A stretch of DNA of 64,000 nucleotides from Ailurus styani (GCA_002007465.1 LNAC01000737.1:380990-444989); one strand, 5' to 3'; positions 21,071-33,690 are shown, counted from the first letter of the stretch. Made by a program: numbers and translations. The notes: generated by a model from the letters alone, not told the origin.

Positions 21071-21729
21071 TATTTTTCACCTATCAAATTTAAAAGCTTT
21101 CAAAATACAAATAAATGATTCAGGAAATGCTTCTATGAAGCAGACACCCTCATGCATGGATTCTGGAAATATAAATTTGTATAACCCTTTCGAGGTACAA
21201 TTTGGAAATATTCTTCTAAGAGCCTTAACAACATTATTATACTTTGAAACAATAATTTTAATAATAGACTTAATTCTTTAAAAATAATTCAATAAATACA
21301 CAACAATGTTCATTATATAAGTAAATATGATCATTGAAATTGCAAACCAAAAATTCTTAATCGAGGACTAGCCAAATAAATTTTAAAATATACAGTAACT
21401 ATATAGTACTATACAGTTGCATAGTTACAGTACAGTAACTATACAGTTGCATTGTAAATTAATGTAAATTATACACAGAGTAATTTAAATGAACGACAAT
21501 AAAGACTTTGTAATAACTTCAAAAACTGTTTCTGTGATAATATTAATTAGGACAAAGAAATACAACTATATACAAAATATGATATAAACTAGGCAAATAA
21601 CTTTTTGAAGACAACAAGGAATACTCTAGAAAGGTCACAGAGATTATTTCTGAGCCTTGGGATTAAAGGTTGCACTACAAGTTGGAAATCATTGTAAATG
21701 ACTGGTGATATTTCTCTGAATTGATAAAC
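21071..21729. other. AT-rich unassigned stretch with short tandem and inverted repeats
   Basis: Mostly AT-rich. At 21391-21452 the units TACAGTAACT (21391, 21431) and ATACAGTTGCAT (21411, 21441) are each repeated. GTAACTAT (21395) and ATAGTTAC (21421) can pair as a hairpin. I recognise no transposon. Confidence 0.5.
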
Positions 21730-21985
21730 TTATGCCCCTCTCTCTATAATGGTACCAACCTCCTCCACCAGTCACTTAATATCATTCTACATAGTACTTT
21801 TCCCTATCTGAAAAATGTTATGTAAGTCACTCAACTTATTTGTGGTCTCTCCCTTTATTAAGTGAAAGCTCTGTGAAAGCAATGAGCTTTTTGTTTTCTT
21901 CACTGTCGTATCTTCAGCACCTAGGACAGTGCCTGTCCATCATGCACTCAACACATATTTGTCAAATGAATGAAATATGTATAAA
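21730..21985 (+). repeat. L2 LINE 3' end
   Basis: 'GTGAAAGCTCTGTGAAAGCA', 'TCTTCAGCACCTAGGACAGT', 'GCCTGTCCATCATGCACTCA' and 'TTTGTCAAATGAATGAA' follow the L2 3' end (CCCCAGCGCCTAGCACAGTGCCTGGCACATAGTAGG ... TTGAATGAATGA). Confidence 0.7.
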
Positions 21986-23160
21986 GACAACATTACAAAT
22001 ATCAGCTGTGATTATTTCAAATGAAAGAGAACAATGGTGTTGTCTCCATCAGCCAAGTGACTCTCAAACGAGTTAATCCAGATAGTTTACATCAAGGAAA
22101 ATTTTTAAGCTAAAATATTTATATATTTATTATATAGAACTGGTAAAATTTTTCTTCAATTACCTAGATAATATCTCCAGAGGTGTTATACCATGCTATT
22201 TTATACTAGTTATTAGTTATTAAAAGAATTTATATATGCTTCCAAGATTCAAATCTCAGGCTAATTTAGTTCAGGATCATACAGAACATATGTATTCACC
22301 TCCCATTCCTCCTGAAAGCCATGAAGTGACAACATAGAAGCACAAAGAGGAATGAACTCATACAACAAAGAAAGCAAGGAAGAGGGATATCAATAGACAA
22401 GAAACTTCAACGAATTTCCAGAAGACAGAAAGATGAATAGGGCAGCAAAGGGAGCTGAAGCCCAGAATATAACTGTTGAAGACACTGTAGAAGGGAGCCA
22501 GTCTCCCCTCTGGAGGTCAGGGGAGTCTTGGGCCTCAGAAATAGCAGGTGCACTGAGCAGAAATAAAAAAGAAGGCAGAAAACCAGAGGGAATGATTGAA
22601 TGTCTACATAATAGCTGTGCCAATCTCCTCTTTTTCATCCCCCTCCATCCCTTCCAGAGCATGTGGAAGGCCAACATTGTCACTATTCAAAGTAATAATA
22701 AAGGAAGTTTTCATAAAAGAAACTATACAAAACCTAGGAAGCTGTAATCTGTTGTAAATACTTCATTACAGAGTACTCCTAGCATTGAAGAGCTAGGATG
22801 GACTCCAGTGCAGATGCCCCATGTTAGGGCTTCACAAACCATCTGTGATGAATGTCCAGTTCCTTTATAAAAAATTTTTAATCCATTGCAGACTATTACT
22901 TTTTAAAATACAATAGAAAAGAATTTCTGGAAAAAAATATAATTTTAAAGGCAAAAATATGCAAAGTAGAAGCCCAAATGTTTTAAAATCTGAGACACAA
23001 GATTGCATTTCATCATAATCAGAATAAACTTAAAATAAGAAAAAAAAAGACTTACAAAAATGATACACATTTATTGAAAGTGTGGAATTCAATATAGGGA
23101 ATTAAAATAGAGAAATATTATTTAGTAAGTTTTTGTCATTCTGTAGTTGTAACTGTAGTT
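21986..23160. other. Unassigned non-coding stretch
   Basis: About 1.2 kb without an assignable repeat. Frames on both strands overlap at 22390-22747 with no family resemblance, so neither is supported as coding. Confidence 0.45.
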
Positions 23161-23190
23161 ATGAAAGAAATAGTGATAAAAAAATAATAA

Positions 23191-23401
23191 AGAGGTACCC
23201 GGGTGGCTGAGTCAGTTAAGTGTCTGACTCTTGATTTTGGCCCAGGTCATTATTTCAGGGTCCTGGGATTGAGTCCCGCATTGGGCTCCATGCTCAGCAG
23301 GGAGTCTGCTTGAGGATTCTCTCTCCCTCTCCTTCTTCCCCTCTGCTCCTCTGCTTTCTCTTTCTCTCTCAAATAAAATAAATAAATATTTTTTTAAAAA
23401 A
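23191..23401 (+). mobile_element. Older Can-SINE
   Basis: The head 'ACCCGGGTGGCTGAGTCAGT' and 'TAAGTGTCTGACTCTTGATT' match the older SINEC form seen across carnivores, unlike the GCCTTCGGCTC form of the younger copies. AAATAGTGAT occurs at 23168-23177 and 23400-23409 and may be the TSD, with 13 extra A-rich bases at the 5' side. Confidence 0.88.
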
Positions 23402-23449
23402 ATAGTGATTGCCCATACAAAAAAAGAGTGTCTGCGTCCAGCTTCTGTC

Positions 23450-23690
23450 TAAAATATAAACACTTAAAAATTATAAATTCATATAATTATTAGAAATATA
23501 CATATTCATATATAATATTTGTATATATATTACCATGGTAATAAAGTATATGTATGTATAATGTACATATGAATATATATACTTTTTAATAATTATATGC
23601 ATTTATAAACAATTATCAATAAACCAAATATATATGATATGTTGATATGTATATATGAATATGTATGACATATAAGATGATATATTTTGC
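23450..23690. repeat. AT-rich low complexity
   Basis: Irregular TATATA/ATGTATAT runs without a fixed repeat unit. No element is visible. Confidence 0.75.
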
Positions 23691-23691
23691 T

Positions 23692-23894
23692 TTTTTAAAA
23701 GATTTTATTTATTTATTTTAGAGAGTGAGAGGGAGCATGAGCAGGGGGAGGGACACAGGGAGAGGCAGAGAATCTCAATCAGACTGTGCTGAGCATGGAG
23801 CCTGATGTGGGGCTTGATCTCAAGACTCTGAGATCATTTCCTGAGCTGAAACCAAGAGATGGAGGCTTAACCGACTCAGCCACCCCGGCACTCC
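23692..23894 (-). mobile_element. Can-SINE, minus strand, with TSD
   Basis: Reversed tail 'TTTTAAAAGATTTTATTTAT', purine-rich body and reversed head ending 'CTTAACCGACTCAGCCACCC'. A 9-bp TSD, TATTTTGCT, lies at 23683-23691 and 23895-23903. Confidence 0.88.
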
Positions 23895-24288
23895 TATTTT
23901 GCTCTTTATAAGAAGTATATTGCTTTCTACTTCTCTCTTTAGGTCTGTTAATATTTGCTTTATATATTTAAGCACTCCTATACTGGGTACATAAATATTT
24001 ACAAACATACATATTTGTATAATATACATTTTATATATAAAGGAAAAACAAACAGAAACACGAAAATAGTTGGGAGTTTAATTCCCCCCTCTCAAAAATG
24101 GATAGATCATTCAGATGGAGACTCAATATGGGAACAACAGATTTGAACAACACTATAGACAAATGGACATAGGCACATACAGAACTTTCTATCCAACAAC
24201 AGGAGAATATATATTCTTTTCAAGCACACATGAAACATTTTCTAGGAGAGATCATATGTTAGGCCACCAAATAAGACTGAGCAAGTTC

Positions 24289-24502
24289 GGGCGCCTGGGT
24301 GGCTCAGTGGGTTAAAGCCGCTGCCTTCGGCTCGGGTCATGATCCCAGGGTCCTGGGATCGAGGCCCACATCGGGCTCTCTGCTCAGCGGGGAGCCTGGT
24401 TCCTCCTCTCTCCTCTCTCTCTGCCTGCCTCTCTGCCTACTTGTAATCTCTCTCTCTGTGTCAAATGAATAAATAAAATCTAAAAAAAAAAAAAAAAAAA
24501 AA
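24289..24502 (+). mobile_element. Very young Can-SINE, perfect 16-bp TSD, long poly-A
   Basis: Full canonical head and body, ending AAATCT plus an uninterrupted A-tail of about 23 bases. TSD AAGACTGAGCAAGTTC at 24273-24288 and 24503-24518 is exact. It sits inside L1 ORF2, whose sequence is continuous when the SINE is removed. It closely resembles the SINE at 18073. Confidence 0.97.
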
Positions 24503-24519
24503 AAGACTGAGCAAGTTCA

Positions 24520-26990
24520 AGAAGGTTGAAATCATATCAAGTATCTTCTCTGAACACAATGGTATGAAACAAAATCAATAAATAGTAGGAGGAAAATTGG
24601 AAAACTCATGAATACTTGGAAATTAAACAATGCTCTCCTGAACAACCAATGGATCAAAGAAGAAATTAAAGGGAAACAAAAAAAATATCTTGAGACAAAC
24701 GAAAATAAAAATGAAAACAAACCATACCAAAATCTATGAAATGCAGCAAAAGATGTTCTAAGAGGGAAATTCATAGCAACAAATGCCCACATTAAAAACC
24801 AAAAAAGATCTCAAATAAGTAACCTAACTCTATACTTCAAGAAACTAAAAAAAGAACAAACTGAGCACAAAGTTAGCAGAAGAAAGGAAATAATAAGATC
24901 AGAGCGGAAATAAATGAAATAGGGAATAGGAAAATAATAGAAAAGATAAACAAAACAAAGAGTTGGTTCTTTGCAAAAATAAATAAAATTGACAAACCTT
25001 TAGCTAGACCAACCAAAGAAAACACAGAGAAGACCCAAATCAACAAAAGTATAAATGAAAGAGGAGATATTACAACTGATACCACAAAAATACAAAGAAT
25101 TATAAGAAGTTACTATGAATAACTATACACCAACAAGCTGGGCAACCTAGAAGAAATGAAAAAATTCTTAGAAACCTACAACCTACCAAGACTGAATCAG
25201 GAAGAAATAGAAATTAACAGACCAGTTATGAGTAAAGAGATTTACTTAGTAGTCAAAAATCTACCAATAAAGAAAATCCTAGGACCAAACAGCTTTACTG
25301 GTGAATTTTACCAAACATTCACAGGAGAATCAATCCTTCTTAAACTCTTCCAAAAACTCAAAAAGGAGGTAACGCTGTCAAACTAATTTTATGAGGGCAA
25401 CATTGCCCTGATACCTAAACCAGAAAATCACACTACCAGAAAAGAAAACTACAGACCAATGTCCTTAATGAATATAGATGCCATATTTCTTGATAAAGTA
25501 CTAGCAATCCAAATTCAGTAGCACCTTAAATAAATTATTAACCATAATCAAATGGGATTTATATTGGGGATGCAAGGATGATTTAACACATGCAAATCAA
25601 TGTGATACATCATATTAATAGAATAAAAGAAAAAATATGTGATCATTTTAATAGATGCAGAAAAAACATTTCACAAAATTTAGCATCCATTCATGATAAA
25701 CAAACAAACAAACAAAAAAAAAAACCTCGTAACAAATTTGGTACAGAAGGAATATACCTCAACATAGAAAAAGGCCACATATGACAGCCCTTGGCTAGCA
25801 TCATACTCAATGCTGAAAGGTTGAAAAATTTCCTCTAAGATTAGGAACAAGACAAAGGTGCCTATTCTTACCACTCTTATTTAACATAGTACTGGAAGTC
25901 CTTGCCAGAGCAATCAGACAAGAAAAAGAAATAAAAGTCATGGGATTGAAAAAGAAGAGGTAAAATTGTATCTTATTTCCAGATAACATTGTTTCACATG
26001 TAGAAAATCCTAAAGAGTTCACGCACAAAAAGCTGCTAGGAACAATCAACAAATTCACTAAAAAACAGTCAACAAATTCACTAAACTTTCAGGATACAAA
26101 ATTAGTATACAAAAATCAGTAGTAGTTCTATCTATTAACAACAAATTATCTGAAAAAATAAATAAAATGATTTTATCTACAATAGCATCAAAAACAGTAA
26201 AAACTTGGGAATAAATTTAGCCAAGGAGGGGAAAGATCTTTACACTGAAAAGTATGAGACATTGATGAAAGAAATTGAAGGAGACACAAATAAGTGGAAA
26301 GGTATCTATGCTCATGGATTGGAAAAATCAGGTTGTTAAAATGTCCATACTACCCAAAGCTATTTATAGATTCAATGCAATGTCTATCAAGGTTCCGATG
26401 GCAGTTCTTTACAGAAGTAGAAAAAATAATCCTAAAATTTATATGGAATTACAAAACCCCCCAAAGCAATCCTGAGAAAGAAGAGCAAAGCAGGAGGCAG
26501 CATGCTTCCTGATTTCAAGCTAGATTATAAAGCTATTGTAATCAAAATAGTATAGCAACACATAAAAACAGACACATAGACCAATAGAACATAACCAAGA
26601 GACTACAAATAAACCTATGCATATACAGTTAACTAATTTTTGACAAGAGAGCCAAGAATATTCAGTGGAGAAAAGGCAGTCTCTTCAATAAATGGGCTTG
26701 TTAAAGTTGGATATTCACATGTAAAATAATGAAACTAGGCTCCTATCATGTGCCAGTCACAAAAATTAACTTGAAATGGATTAAAGACTTAAATGTAAGA
26801 TCTGAAACCATAAAAATCCTAAAAGAAGACATAGTGGATAAGCTCCTTGACATTGGTCTTGGCATTTGGATTTGACACCAAAATTAAAGGCAACAAAAGC
26901 AAAAATAAAATATGTGGGACTATGTCAAACTTCTGATGACAATGGAAATAATCAACAAATGAAAAGGCAGCCCAGAGAATGAGAAAAAAT
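24520..26990 (+). pseudogene. L1 ORF2 reverse-transcriptase relic
   Basis: The 76-codon frame 25156-25386 carries 'LNQEEIEINRPVMSKEIYLV', then 'KNLPIKKILGPNSFTGEFYQ' and 'TFTGESILLKLFQKLKKE', the N-terminal part of the polymerase. Further on are 'GCCACATATGACAGCCCTTG' and the active-site turn at 25976-25987, which reads Phe-Pro-Asp-Asn. 'MERYLCSWIGKIRLLKCPYY' (26294) marks the C-terminal side. A tandem duplication of 'CAACAAATTCACTAAA' lies at 26047-26085. Many stops. Inactive. Confidence 0.87.
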
Positions 26991-27160
26991 ATTTGCAAAT
27001 CATCTATTTGATAAGGGGTTAATATCCAAAATAGATTAGGAACTTATACAATATAAAGAACTCATAATAGCAAAAAAACAAATAATGCAATTTAAAAATG
27101 GTCAAAGGACCTGAATAGACATTTTTCCAAAGAAGGTATATGAATGGCCAACAGGTGTTC

Positions 27161-28019
27161 AAGACCATAATCCTTTCTACCACCCGAGGGGGAAAAAAAA
27201 AAGAACCCACGAATTTCCTTAATGGTATTCTTATGCTGACAACCATATAAGTTGGGGAGAAAAGACCATCTTAAAGACAGAAAGCAAAAGGTGGATTAGT
27301 ATTTGATGAGTTCCATCATTGTGATCCATTAAACTTAAAACTGACTACTGCTATAAGAGCCCCCATAATAGTCATTATGTGGAAGATGAGGAGAAAGACA
27401 CTTGTGGTTCTGTAATTTAAAAGGTTTATAAACCCTAAACTGGTACCTAACCATAAAATAATTTAAAGCAAACATGGCACACTAAGGAAAAACAGGAGAA
27501 GCAGTTCCTTTAAAGTAAGAAAAATGTAAGAATGGCCATGATCACCATTCAAATACACCATTGCAATAGATACCCTAACTTGATCAATTAGATAATGAAC
27601 ATATGATATAAGGGATATTTTAATAATGTTATTTTTATAGATATAAAGGTATAATTCTATAACTGCAAGAACAATTACAAACAACTAAAGCCAGTAAAAG
27701 TTCAGCAAATTTGCTTGGAAGACATAGTGACTTTACTGCATAATCAGTTGCAAAATAAAACATTTTTAAAGCTCAGTCACAAAAACACAAAAGCATCACT
27801 TGTGGAGAAATATAAAAGAAATACAAGATGCATAAGGAGAAATGCATAAAAATTTATTGTAGGACCTAAAAAAGATCATTGGTATATACATTCATCATTT
27901 AAAAATTAAAAATAATAAAATAGTTCCCCCAAATAAAAATTACATGTGATTCCAATAAAATTTACATGTTTTTTTCACTAAACTTGCCTATTCCCACAAT
28001 TGAAACAGGAGGATAAAGA
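27161..28019. other. Unassigned AT-rich stretch
   Basis: It follows the truncated L1. I can name no repeat. An A-run lies at 27191-27200, after CCCGAGGGGG. Confidence 0.45.
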
Positions 28020-28530
28020 ACAAAGAACCAACATTAGCCAAAGCAATTTGGATGGAAGAATGGAAGGAACAAATTCATTTATTTTACAACCTATCAAGAC
28101 TTACAAATAGAATGATTAAATACAGTGCAGTATTCATGTGGGGATAACGAACAGAACAATGAAATAAAAGAAAATCAAGAAATACATCCATGCTTGGTCG
28201 AAAGCTCTGTGTATGGCAGTTAGAATTTCAATTCAATGTGGAAAGAATGGATTGATTACTCAATAAACAGTATTGGGATAATTGGTTATCAGTATCGAGA
28301 AAATAAAATGGCACTGAGTTTTACTCCAAATCCAACTTAATTTCCATATTATGCAAAAATTTTGAAAAGAGACTTTTAAAATATTTAAAGTGCATAGGAA
28401 AATATCTTTATTTCTTCAACAGCGAGAATGATGCTTAAACAATGCAAAAAAGGTATACACACATACAACAAAACCAAAAGACACAATTGATAATTTTATC
28501 ACATTAAAATGAAAAATATATTATCTTGGT
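28020..28530 (+). repeat. Very old L1 ORF2 C-terminal relic
   Basis: 'ATTAGCCAAAGCAATTTGGA' matches the ATAGCCAAAGCAATCTTGA block of L1 ORF2. 'GAAAATCAAGAAATACATCC', 'CAATAAACAGTATTGGGATA' and 'ATTGGTTATCAGTATCGAG' match, in order, the downstream blocks that end in TGGTGCTGGGAAAATTGGATATCC. It is strongly diverged and has no frame. Confidence 0.5.
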
Positions 28531-29559
28531 AAGGAGTTCTTGAGCTAATCCCTTTCCTGGAGTTTGGGTCCTTCATGCAAATGTATTGTAGTAATGATCT
28601 CACATATTCAAGTCAAGTCATTTTGCTCTATACTTGAATTTTCTACAGTGGTATGTCAATTACATTTTGGTAAAACTGGGAGGTGGGGGATAAGCAAGAG
28701 AAAAATTTAAAAAAGAGAATGTATTTTTAAAAAAAGAATTCCATAGTATACTGATCTAAATTCTGTCATAATCCCCTTCATGTGAATAAAATATTTTCCT
28801 GTCAGTGTAACAGAGTCATCAAAATACACTTTTATGCAAAATTTGAATGCAAAACCACATTTGCTAACATTAAGCATGCCAGCTTGGGTTTCTCAGCGAT
28901 GTGTTAAAATATTACAAAATTCTGTGAGCATTCTAAATATTCATCTTTATCTCATTATGATTTTAAAAAAGGAGTATTCCATTTGGTTAGCATGATAGAG
29001 AAGCAAATAAATCTTAGGTTACAGCAAAGGTATATTATGCCTGTTCCAAGAAGAAGGATTAAAAAATAACTTAAAACCCTAAGAGAAAAAAATGAAAAAG
29101 TATCAACAGATGGCTCAATATAACAATTATACTATGGTATTGAAGGTTTAGCACAGGAACAGAAAGGGGGCTCATGTGACTGCCACAAGCACATTTCCCT
29201 GGAGCACCACCGCAGCTCTGCATCAGACACTAAGGGAAGGAAATGCCATATGGACCGTCTACCTGGTTGTGCACTGATGAATATCTCCAAATTCATAAAG
29301 GCTGCTCTTGGCTTTCTATTTTTAGAATCAACCTGTAGACATCAAAAACTTACAGTTAAAAAGATGCAAGGTGAAATATTATCAGCCTTAACAATATTGA
29401 GATAAAGTCAACCGTCAGAAGTTATCAGAAGTTGTCAGTGAACAATGGTGAGGAAAAAGACGGAAGATCAAAAGGGAGTAGGGAAAGGCAGTTCCACAAG
29501 TGAGAACTTCTGTATTGGAAAGTTAATTAGTATAGTCTTAAACTGATTGATCACTTCCA
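28531..29559. other. Unassigned non-coding stretch
   Basis: About 1 kb, AT-rich at first and more balanced from 29150. No element or frame that I can support. Confidence 0.45.
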
Positions 29560-29860
29560 TTTCCAGGAACAGTCCAGAAGAGGAACATCTATAGAGACAG
29601 AAAATAGAATAAGAATTGCCTGGGGCTGGGACTGAAAATGCCAAGTGGTTGCAAATGGCCAGGAGGGATCTTTTTTTTTTTCTTTTTTCTTTTTTAGGAG
29701 GGATCTTTTTGGTGTGATAGAAATGTTCTAAAATTAGATTGTGGTGATTTACACAACTCTGTAAATTTACTAAAATTCATTTTGTTGTACATTTAAAATA
29801 AGTGAATTTTATACATACATTATACATCAATAAAACTGTGTTAAAAAAAAAAGTCTGTTA
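29560..29860 (+). mobile_element. Old L1M 3' end with poly-A, carrying a T-rich insert
   Basis: 'ACAGAAAATAGAATAAGAAT', 'TGCCTGGGGCTGGGACTGAA', 'GATAGAAATGTTCTAAAATT', 'GATTGTGGTGATTTACACAA' and 'TTATACATCAATAAAACTGT' follow the classic L1M 3' UTR order to its A-tail. A T-rich insert at 29676-29695 is bounded by a 15-bp duplication of the host L1. Confidence 0.8.
29661..29710 (-). mobile_element. Apparent tail-only retro-insertion (oligo-T) with 15-bp TSD
   Basis: AGGAGGGATCTTTTT occurs at 29661-29675 and again at 29696-29710. The 20 bases between are T-rich with two C (TTTTTTCTTTTTTCTTTTTT). On the minus strand this looks like an A-tail with G interruptions, inserted without any body. Local slippage is a less likely alternative because the duplicated part is not itself repetitive. 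Confidence 0.6.
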
Positions 29861-31215
29861 AAAAAACTGATGACTCCAATAACAGAAGTAAAAGCATAGC
29901 ATTTAGACTTACGTAGGTACTAGCAGAAGTAAAAGCAGAAATCTTCTCCAGAATTATCTAGTAGCAGTGGGACAGGCTGAGAGTGAAATGGAGGCTGTTG
30001 TTGAGCAATTATGCTTTTCTCTACTGTTTTGATTTTTTAAACCAATTCATGTATTATTATAATATGTTGTTAAAGTTTTTTTAAAACATTTAGTTTCCCT
30101 GATGCACAAAAAATTTTTCCTACTTTGAATCTTTTCGAATCCAAATATAAGTAATGATGCCATCTGGCTAAATGAGCAGAATTTCTTTTTTCTTCTGATG
30201 ACCAAGGCCAAGCAGCAGACATTTTTACCAGCCACCATTCCTAACCCAAGGGGGCAAGAGCTCCACTGAGCACAGTCCGAAGTTCATACCACTCCCAAAA
30301 TAGAATGGTGTAAAGAAGAAGCAGCAACTGATCATGCCGGGAACAACATTTGGTACCGTTTGTGTTGGTGGTTGCCATGGATTAATAGGTCAAACATAAA
30401 TAATTTTCAGGGAAGCGAGTGCCCTCGAAAAATGAGATGACAACTGAAGTTGCTAATGTTATCAGCTGTCTTCATTTGTTTATGCAAGAACCCCTGCCAA
30501 AGCAACCATCTCTGTGCTCGGCTGTAAGTCTCATGAGACAGCCTTCTTAACATGAGCCGAAACTGATACGGTGGCTGATGAGAGACTGTTGACAGTGGAA
30601 ACAAATATTAAGAACTTTTTGAGATATGAAGTAATGTGGAGGATCATGTGGGCTTAAAGCTACAAGTTGATGGCCTTGCAGTTGGTTTAGTGACCAATAC
30701 ACTCAGCCCCAAGGTCACCACAAAATGTGTGGGGGTAATTTCTTTATCATTTAATGAAGTAACCAGAAACTTTAGACATGCATTCCCTTTAAACTGGAGT
30801 GGTCCGTGAACAGTGGTAATAATAATAAACTAATCAGAGGAACCGCATACAGCCAAGCAGAATGTGGCTTCCATAGTTGTTCTAAACGTGAGAGAACAAG
30901 ACATGGGAATGTGCCCACCTTTCTACCAACTCCGCCCAACCAAGTATTTCCCATGTAAAAGTGAAATCAGATCTTTCATGGGCCTGTCTGGTGTCTTCAC
31001 TGCCCTGAACTTACCTCAGGACTTGACTCCTGACCCGGATGCGCAAATGGGGAAACCTGCAGGCAGCGAGGATAAGGTTGGGTGGGTTGCCCTTGTCATC
31101 GGCATGCCCCCAGGTCCCTGCTCCAGTGCTGAATAAACAACAACCACAAAGAGAGCAGTGGCTGGTCAAGAGGCCCCTGTCAGATACAGTGAGGTTGGAA
31201 AGAGAAGCATCATGT
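29861..31215. other. Unassigned non-coding stretch
   Basis: About 1.35 kb. No repeat identified. The 90-codon frame 30864-31136 and overlapping opposite-strand frames show no recognisable domain. Confidence 0.45.
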
Positions 31216-31225
31216 ACAAGTTGAG

Positions 31226-32060
31226 AAGAACACCACACTCCCTACCCCAAAGGTGGAAGTGATCTCCTGACTATGATTCTGACACCAGTTCTGACGTGTA
31301 TGCCCTTTTTACCACACCACCAAGCAATCAACTCAATTCGGATACTGTCTACCTGGGGATAGCATCGGACCTCACAGGTTAAGGGTTCGGTGGTCCCATT
31401 CGATTGTCCCCTCCCCCCACTGCACCTTCAGATGCCAAGCCAAGTCCAGATGGTCACCTGTGCTGCTGACTCACTGGCTAGAAAATGGAGGTTCCCACTA
31501 CCTTCTCTTTCAGTGTGATGAATTTGCTAGAACAGTTCAAAGAACTCAGAAACTGCTAGATAACTGGCTTATTGTAAAAGGATGTAACTCGGAACAGTCA
31601 GATGGAAGAGGTATATAGGGCAAGGTATGCGGGAAGAGGCACTACTCTCCCCATATCTCCATATGCTCACCAACCATGAAGCCCATCATTTTTTAAGGCT
31701 CTAGGCCTTTATGAAGGCTACATTTTCTAGGCACAATTGATTAAATCCTTGGCTATTGGTGATCAAATCAAACTTCACCTCCCTCCCTTCCCCAGAGGAG
31801 GACTGGGGATTCCAGTAAGACTGAAAGTTCCAACCCTCCCATCTCAAGGTTGGTTTCCCTGGCAACCAAGCCCCATCCTTAGGTGCTTTCCAAAAGTCAC
31901 TTCATTAACATACACTCAGGTGTGGTTGGAAAGGATTTGTTATGAATATCACGACAACTCTCTCCCTCTTATCTCTGGGGAGATTCCAAGGGTTTTAAAA
32001 GTTCTGTGCCAGAAACTGGATGAAGAGCAAATAATATATTTCTTATTATAAATTATAATA
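31226..32060 (+). repeat. ERVL-type (MLT2-like) solo LTR
   Basis: 'TGACACCAGTTCTGACGTGT', 'GATGAATTTGCTAGAACAGT', 'AACTGGCTTATTGTAAAAGG', 'CAATTGATTAAATCCTTGGC', 'TATTGGTGATCAAATCAAAC', 'CCTGGCAACCAAGCCCCATC', 'GGGGAGATTCCAAGGGTTTT' and 'AATATATTTCTTATTATAAA' appear in the order of a known mammalian ERVL-class LTR. There is no internal retroviral sequence. The class is fairly safe; the subfamily is from memory. Confidence 0.7.
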
Positions 32061-32774
32061 ACACAATAATCCTCTCAGTTACTATTTATGTGATGTTAAA
32101 GCAAATCAAAACAGAAAACCAAAATGGCATTTTCACTAAACCAATACTATTGTTGAGTGAGATTTTAAAATGCACTACCCAGTCAATGGGAGAGAAAGCA
32201 TCAGTCAGACAAACATTATAAGATAAAGACCTAAATATAAAATTAAAAATATAAAGAGGCAATCACATTTGCAAGACTGTATATTGCTGTCAATAGTTGC
32301 TGATTAGTAGCCACCCGGATGAATCAGAGAGAAATCTTTTATATCTTACTGTTTCAGGGCTAAAGAATCCCACAAGAAAGAATTTCTTGCTGATAATTAA
32401 GTCCCAATGCCTGAACATTTCTCACTGTGTCCAAATAGTCCCTTTATACAAGCAAGACTTCTTTCTTTTCTGATATCATCAAAAAAGTTTCAGACAGACA
32501 GACACCTGATGGTGACCAGATTCAACCAGCACTTCTGCGCTGTGGTGGAAGTGCAGATGGCAGAACTCTGGAGTCTTCCTGGGGTTGGTGAGTGGTTGAG
32601 CATGCTCACACTGGACTCAAGTACAGTCAGGGTTGCTTACTGACTGGCCCCTTACTCACTCTGGGGTTTACTTGAGGTCTATAAACATTGAAGTTCTCAT
32701 CTTTTCCAGTCTCCATGCCTTCCAGGGCTGCCATAAGCTTAAGTGGGAGCAAATGGTGCTTGAAACATACAATG
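32061..32774. other. Unassigned non-coding stretch
   Basis: AT-rich in the first half. No element recognised. Short frames overlap on both strands, none supported. Confidence 0.45.
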
Positions 32775-32920
32775 GTGGATCCTGTTACAAGTATTCCTAT
32801 TTTACAATTGAGGCAACTGAGGCCCAGAGATGTCAAGAGGCTTGAGGTCACAAAGAGATCAAAGTCTCCTTCACAAAGTCTGAGGTCCAAAGCTGAGATT
32901 GGAAGCAAGGCTGTTGATAG
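32775..32920 (+). repeat. MIR fragment
   Basis: 'CCTATTTTACAATTGAGGCA', 'ACTGAGGCCCAGAGATGTCA', 'GAGGCTTGAGGTCACAAAGA' and 'TCCAAAGCTGAGATTGGAAG' follow the MIR core and 3' half closely. Confidence 0.7.
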
Positions 32921-33690
32921 TAATGCTGTCATACATTTTAAATGAGTGAATTTAGAAAAATCCTGGTAATGAGAAAGCACTCAGTTAGCTCTTTTATTAC
33001 CACTTAATTTGCTTTCATGTTATTTAAGCCTTTTCACTGTATCTTACTCCAAGAATGAGAGGCTGGTATATGTATTCACATAGTCTGTGAGAATGATGAC
33101 ATTTTGAACTTATTACATGTCTGTGACTCAGGCTTTTGAGAAAGCTGCATTTCCTGGAGGCTGTGAGATAGAAATAGCATATCGTAGAAATAGACATATA
33201 AAAATAACTTTTCCAGGTGGGTAAAGTCATGGGTGAAGGAACAGATCTAAAACCTTGTAAGCCTCTGGGTCATTCTAGTTGCTTACTGAATGGTTTTTAT
33301 GAAAACTTGATGATAATTATTAAATTTCTGAACCATCCTACCTGAGTCGTGGAGTTCTAAAATCACCCAGATCACGCACTTGGAATAAGGGAGAAAGGAC
33401 GTCTGGAAATGACAATTAAAAAAAAAAAGGACGAGAGCCTGGTTTTCAGTTTGGATGTTGATCTCAAGGTTTACATAACTGCTGAAAGGGAAGAACTTTG
33501 GGGAATTGGGTATGAAAAGGACAAGAGACTTGCTTTCCTCATTCTCTCACCACAGCAGGGGCACAACTGATGTTGGCTGTTCCCTGCCATTTTGGGAGGA
33601 GCTATAAGGAGCAAATCAGGGGGATGTCATGGTTAAGTACAATGGGGCAGTCCTGCCTGTGATCCTAGCTTCAGAACGAAAATCCTAGTC
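32921..33690. other. Unassigned non-coding stretch
   Basis: No assignable repeat. An A-run lies at 33418-33428. Confidence 0.45.

Larger units (their letters stand above)
24040..27160 (+). mobile_element. L1 ORF2 block, truncated at both ends, with nested SINE
   Basis: Runs from the late endonuclease domain (24040, 'GTTGGGAGTTTAATTCCCCC') through reverse transcriptase into the C-terminal part ('CATTTTTCCAAAGAAGGTAT', about 27120-27140). The 3' UTR and tail are missing. It is interrupted at 24289-24502 by a young SINE. The order matches the block at 18400-21070, but here the endonuclease-to-polymerase link is kept. Confidence 0.88.
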
